This document shows positions 62,706 through 64,000 of a DNA stretch of 64,000 nucleotides, one piece after another. Both the position numbers and the translations under genes were made by a program. The stretch's first letter is position 1, and each line of letters opens with the position of its first letter. The notes below the pieces were generated by a model. That model ran no database searches. It was not told where the DNA came from and saw only the letters and a list, made by a program, of their open reading frames with translations. Source of the DNA: Halarcobacter bivalviorum (GTDB lineage Bacteria; Campylobacterota; Campylobacteria; Campylobacterales; Arcobacteraceae); NCBI RefSeq assembly GCF_003346815.1, contig NZ_CP031217.1:248001-312000 (forward strand), in the 5' to 3' direction.

Positions 62706-64000
62706 AAGGTCTTCTATCTTGTTTAAGTAATTAGCTTTTTTAGAACTAACAAAGTTAATTCTATCTTCATTTATCTCTAAATATTGATTTTTTGAATATT
62801 GAATAATTTTATATAAATAATTTCTTTTTGAAGTTAAGAAATCTTCAATTTTTTCAAATCCAAAATTTGCTTTTAATTTTGTAAGAATTTCATCTTCTCT
62901 TGGATGATATACATTAAACTTTGCAGGCTCTTTTTCATATAAAGCTACTGACTCAGCAATTTGTTGTTCAAAATGAGCAATAGTTGCTTGAGTTGTTTGA
63001 ATATATGAGTAAGATAAAGCTCCATTAAAGTATGCAAATTTTTTTCTAAGAGCTGAAATATTTTCTAAAATAGCACGGTGGAACGATCTTAATACATTTT
63101 CATATACTTTTGCAGCAAAGTGTCTAGTTGTTGAAAACTCAGAATCAGAAGCAATTTCTCTATGTTTTTTTATAAGTTCATAAGGTTCTTGCCATCTATG
63201 AACTCTTTGTTTTATCTCTCTATAAACATTTCTAAAAGCTTCTGCACTTTCAAGTTCTACTTCTTTTAGTTGTTTAATAGCTCTTTTAAACATTTTATCT
63301 ACTGTCTGGTCATCATAAAATAGGTTTTTATAAACATTATCACTATCTATCCAATAAGTCTCATATTCAACTTTTTCAAAAGAGTCTTTATTTAAAAAAC
63401 CACCTTTTTTTTCATATCTATAAGCTTTTTGCTTTTTTACACTTTTAAAAGTTTCATGAGCCATTTTTTCCATAATGCTCTCTAAAGAGTTGTAAATAGT
63501 GAAAAGCTCTTTTGAGTAAGTTTTATGAATATCTTCAAAGGCTTGTAAAATATCCTCTTCAGCTTCTTTTAGAATTTCACATAAAGAGTCATATACTCCA
63601 ATAATAGTCTCATACTCTTTTACTAAAATATCACAAATACCTTTTAAATCTTTTTTAATTGCATACTCTTTTGCTTCAGCTGCTTGAGGTCTAATTGTAT
63701 TTTCAATAAAATCTAAAACCTCTTGAATATTTGACTCTTGAAGTAATTTTGTATTATCTGTATTATCAATTGCATTAATTTTATTGATTGCTTCTTGATA
63801 TTTATTAAACTCTTTTTCAAAGCTTTCTAAAGTTTCAATTCTATTTTTCTTTAACTCCTTTTTGAAACTTTCAATTAATTTATCATGTTCTGTATCAATT
63901 AAAATATCTTTATGTGCAGCTCTTGACTCTAAAGCCATTTTTGCAGAAATAGGAGTTACTTGAGCAAAATATTTAGAGAATTTTTCTTTTACATATTTTG
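62682..64000 (-). CDS. Large alpha-helical protein, 3' part (possible dynamin-like GTPase C-terminus)
   Basis: The reading frame is open to the right edge (reading ...KYFAQVTPISAK before the ATG at 63938), so 62682-64000 is the C-terminal ~438 residues of a longer gene. The visible part is almost wholly helical, with long charged coiled coils (FKKELKKNRIETLESFEKEF; ESAEAFRNVYREIKQRVHRW), no membrane segment and no GTPase motif in view. It has the look of the stalk/trunk of bacterial dynamin-like proteins known in Campylobacterota, but this is a guess until the N-terminal part is seen. Confidence 0.6.
   Translation of the reverse strand, partial: KYVKEKFSKYFAQVTPISAKMALESRAAHKDILIDTEHDKLIESFKKELKKNRIETLESFEKEFNKYQEAINKINAIDNTDNTKLLQESNIQEVLDFIENTIRPQAAEAKEYAIKKDLKGICDILVKEYETIIGVYDSLCEILKEAEEDILQAFEDIHKTYSKELFTIYNSLESIMEKMAHETFKSVKKQKAYRYEKKGGFLNKDSFEKVEYETYWIDSDNVYKNLFYDDQTVDKMFKRAIKQLKEVELESAEAFRNVYREIKQRVHRWQEPYELIKKHREIASDSEFSTTRHFAAKVYENVLRSFHRAILENISALRKKFAYFNGALSYSYIQTTQATIAHFEQQIAESVALYEKEPAKFNVYHPREDEILTKLKANFGFEKIEDFLTSKRNYLYKIIQYSKNQYLEINEDRINFVSSKKANYLNKIEDLKNIKDEI

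Noticed and set aside
1-64000. tRNA, rRNA, CRISPR arrays, insertion sequences, prophage or phase-variable homopolymer tracts
   Set aside because: I looked for cloverleaf patterns, spaced direct repeats, transposase motifs, terminal inverted repeats and long G/C runs and saw none that I could support.

Overview
The window looks like a chromosomal segment of an Arcobacter-type member of the Campylobacterota (Arcobacteraceae). The DNA is visibly AT-rich, promoters carry strong TATAAT -10 boxes with weak -35 regions, TTG and GTG starts are common, and the gene set is typical of that group: the fabH-plsX-rpmF-yceD-ndk-ferredoxin cluster, cti, an acnD/prpF-type methylcitrate pathway, a hemerythrin-GGDEF protein, and histidine kinases with the core IGNIAHQWRQPLN. 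I see no rRNA or tRNA genes, insertion sequences, prophage or CRISPR array. Species-level assignment is not possible from the sequence alone.

Layout. 1-8.8 kb: the 5' part of a Cache-domain chemoreceptor gene, a MidA-like methyltransferase, pyk, then (reverse strand) cti, argD and a TolC-like gene. 8.8-14 kb: pyrB, pabB, an ATP-grasp protein, a PabC-like aminotransferase, an SspB-like protein and azlCD. 14-18.7 kb (reverse): ferredoxin, ndk, yceD, rpmF, plsX, fabH and a hemerythrin-diguanylate cyclase. 18.9-29.3 kb: a peroxiredoxin, rho, metNIQ, a 30-residue membrane-protein ORF, a uracil-DNA-glycosylase-like gene, murI, dnaX, a Dsb-like thioredoxin and hemC. 29.4-34.4 kb: an isochorismatase-like hydrolase, a LuxP/LuxQ-like autoinducer-2 receptor pair, and NnrS. 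34.5-43 kb: the prpB-prpC-acnD-prpF methylcitrate operon with a divergent helix-turn-helix regulator, a LysE exporter and a TetR regulator. 43-49.6 kb: a TetR-type operator region that probably drives a small RNA, thyA-folA, a BASS-family transporter, a polar amino acid ABC transporter, MarC and ArgO. 49.7-53.1 kb: a FIST sensor, a soluble histidine kinase, a NUDT6-like Nudix hydrolase and RidA. 53.1-64 kb (mostly reverse): a CopD-like membrane protein, Tex, a PhyH-like dioxygenase, DsrE-like protein, sucCD, an aldehyde dehydrogenase, an acetolactate-synthase-like enzyme, and a large helical protein cut by the right edge.

Physiology. Central carbon genes (pyk, sucCD, methylcitrate cycle, TPP enzyme plus aldehyde dehydrogenase) point to growth on organic acids including propionate. 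Amino acid import and export systems are abundant. Signalling is rich: a chemoreceptor, an O2- or redox-linked cyclic-di-GMP enzyme, a LuxP-type AI-2 receptor wired to a non-hybrid kinase, and a FIST-kinase pair.

The most notable observations are: (1) dnaX appears to need a +1 frameshift at a CCC_T site with a Shine-Dalgarno-like element just upstream, as in prfB; (2) a LuxP protein keeping every AI-2 ligand residue I could compare, next to a LuxQ-like kinase lacking the receiver domain; (3) repeated TetR-type operators around a near-consensus promoter that leads to a candidate C-rich small RNA; (4) an intrinsic terminator embedded in the first codons of pabB and a 14-bp hairpin masking the ribosome binding site of the PabC-like gene; (5) a Nudix gene whose conserved N-terminal domain has no standard start codon.
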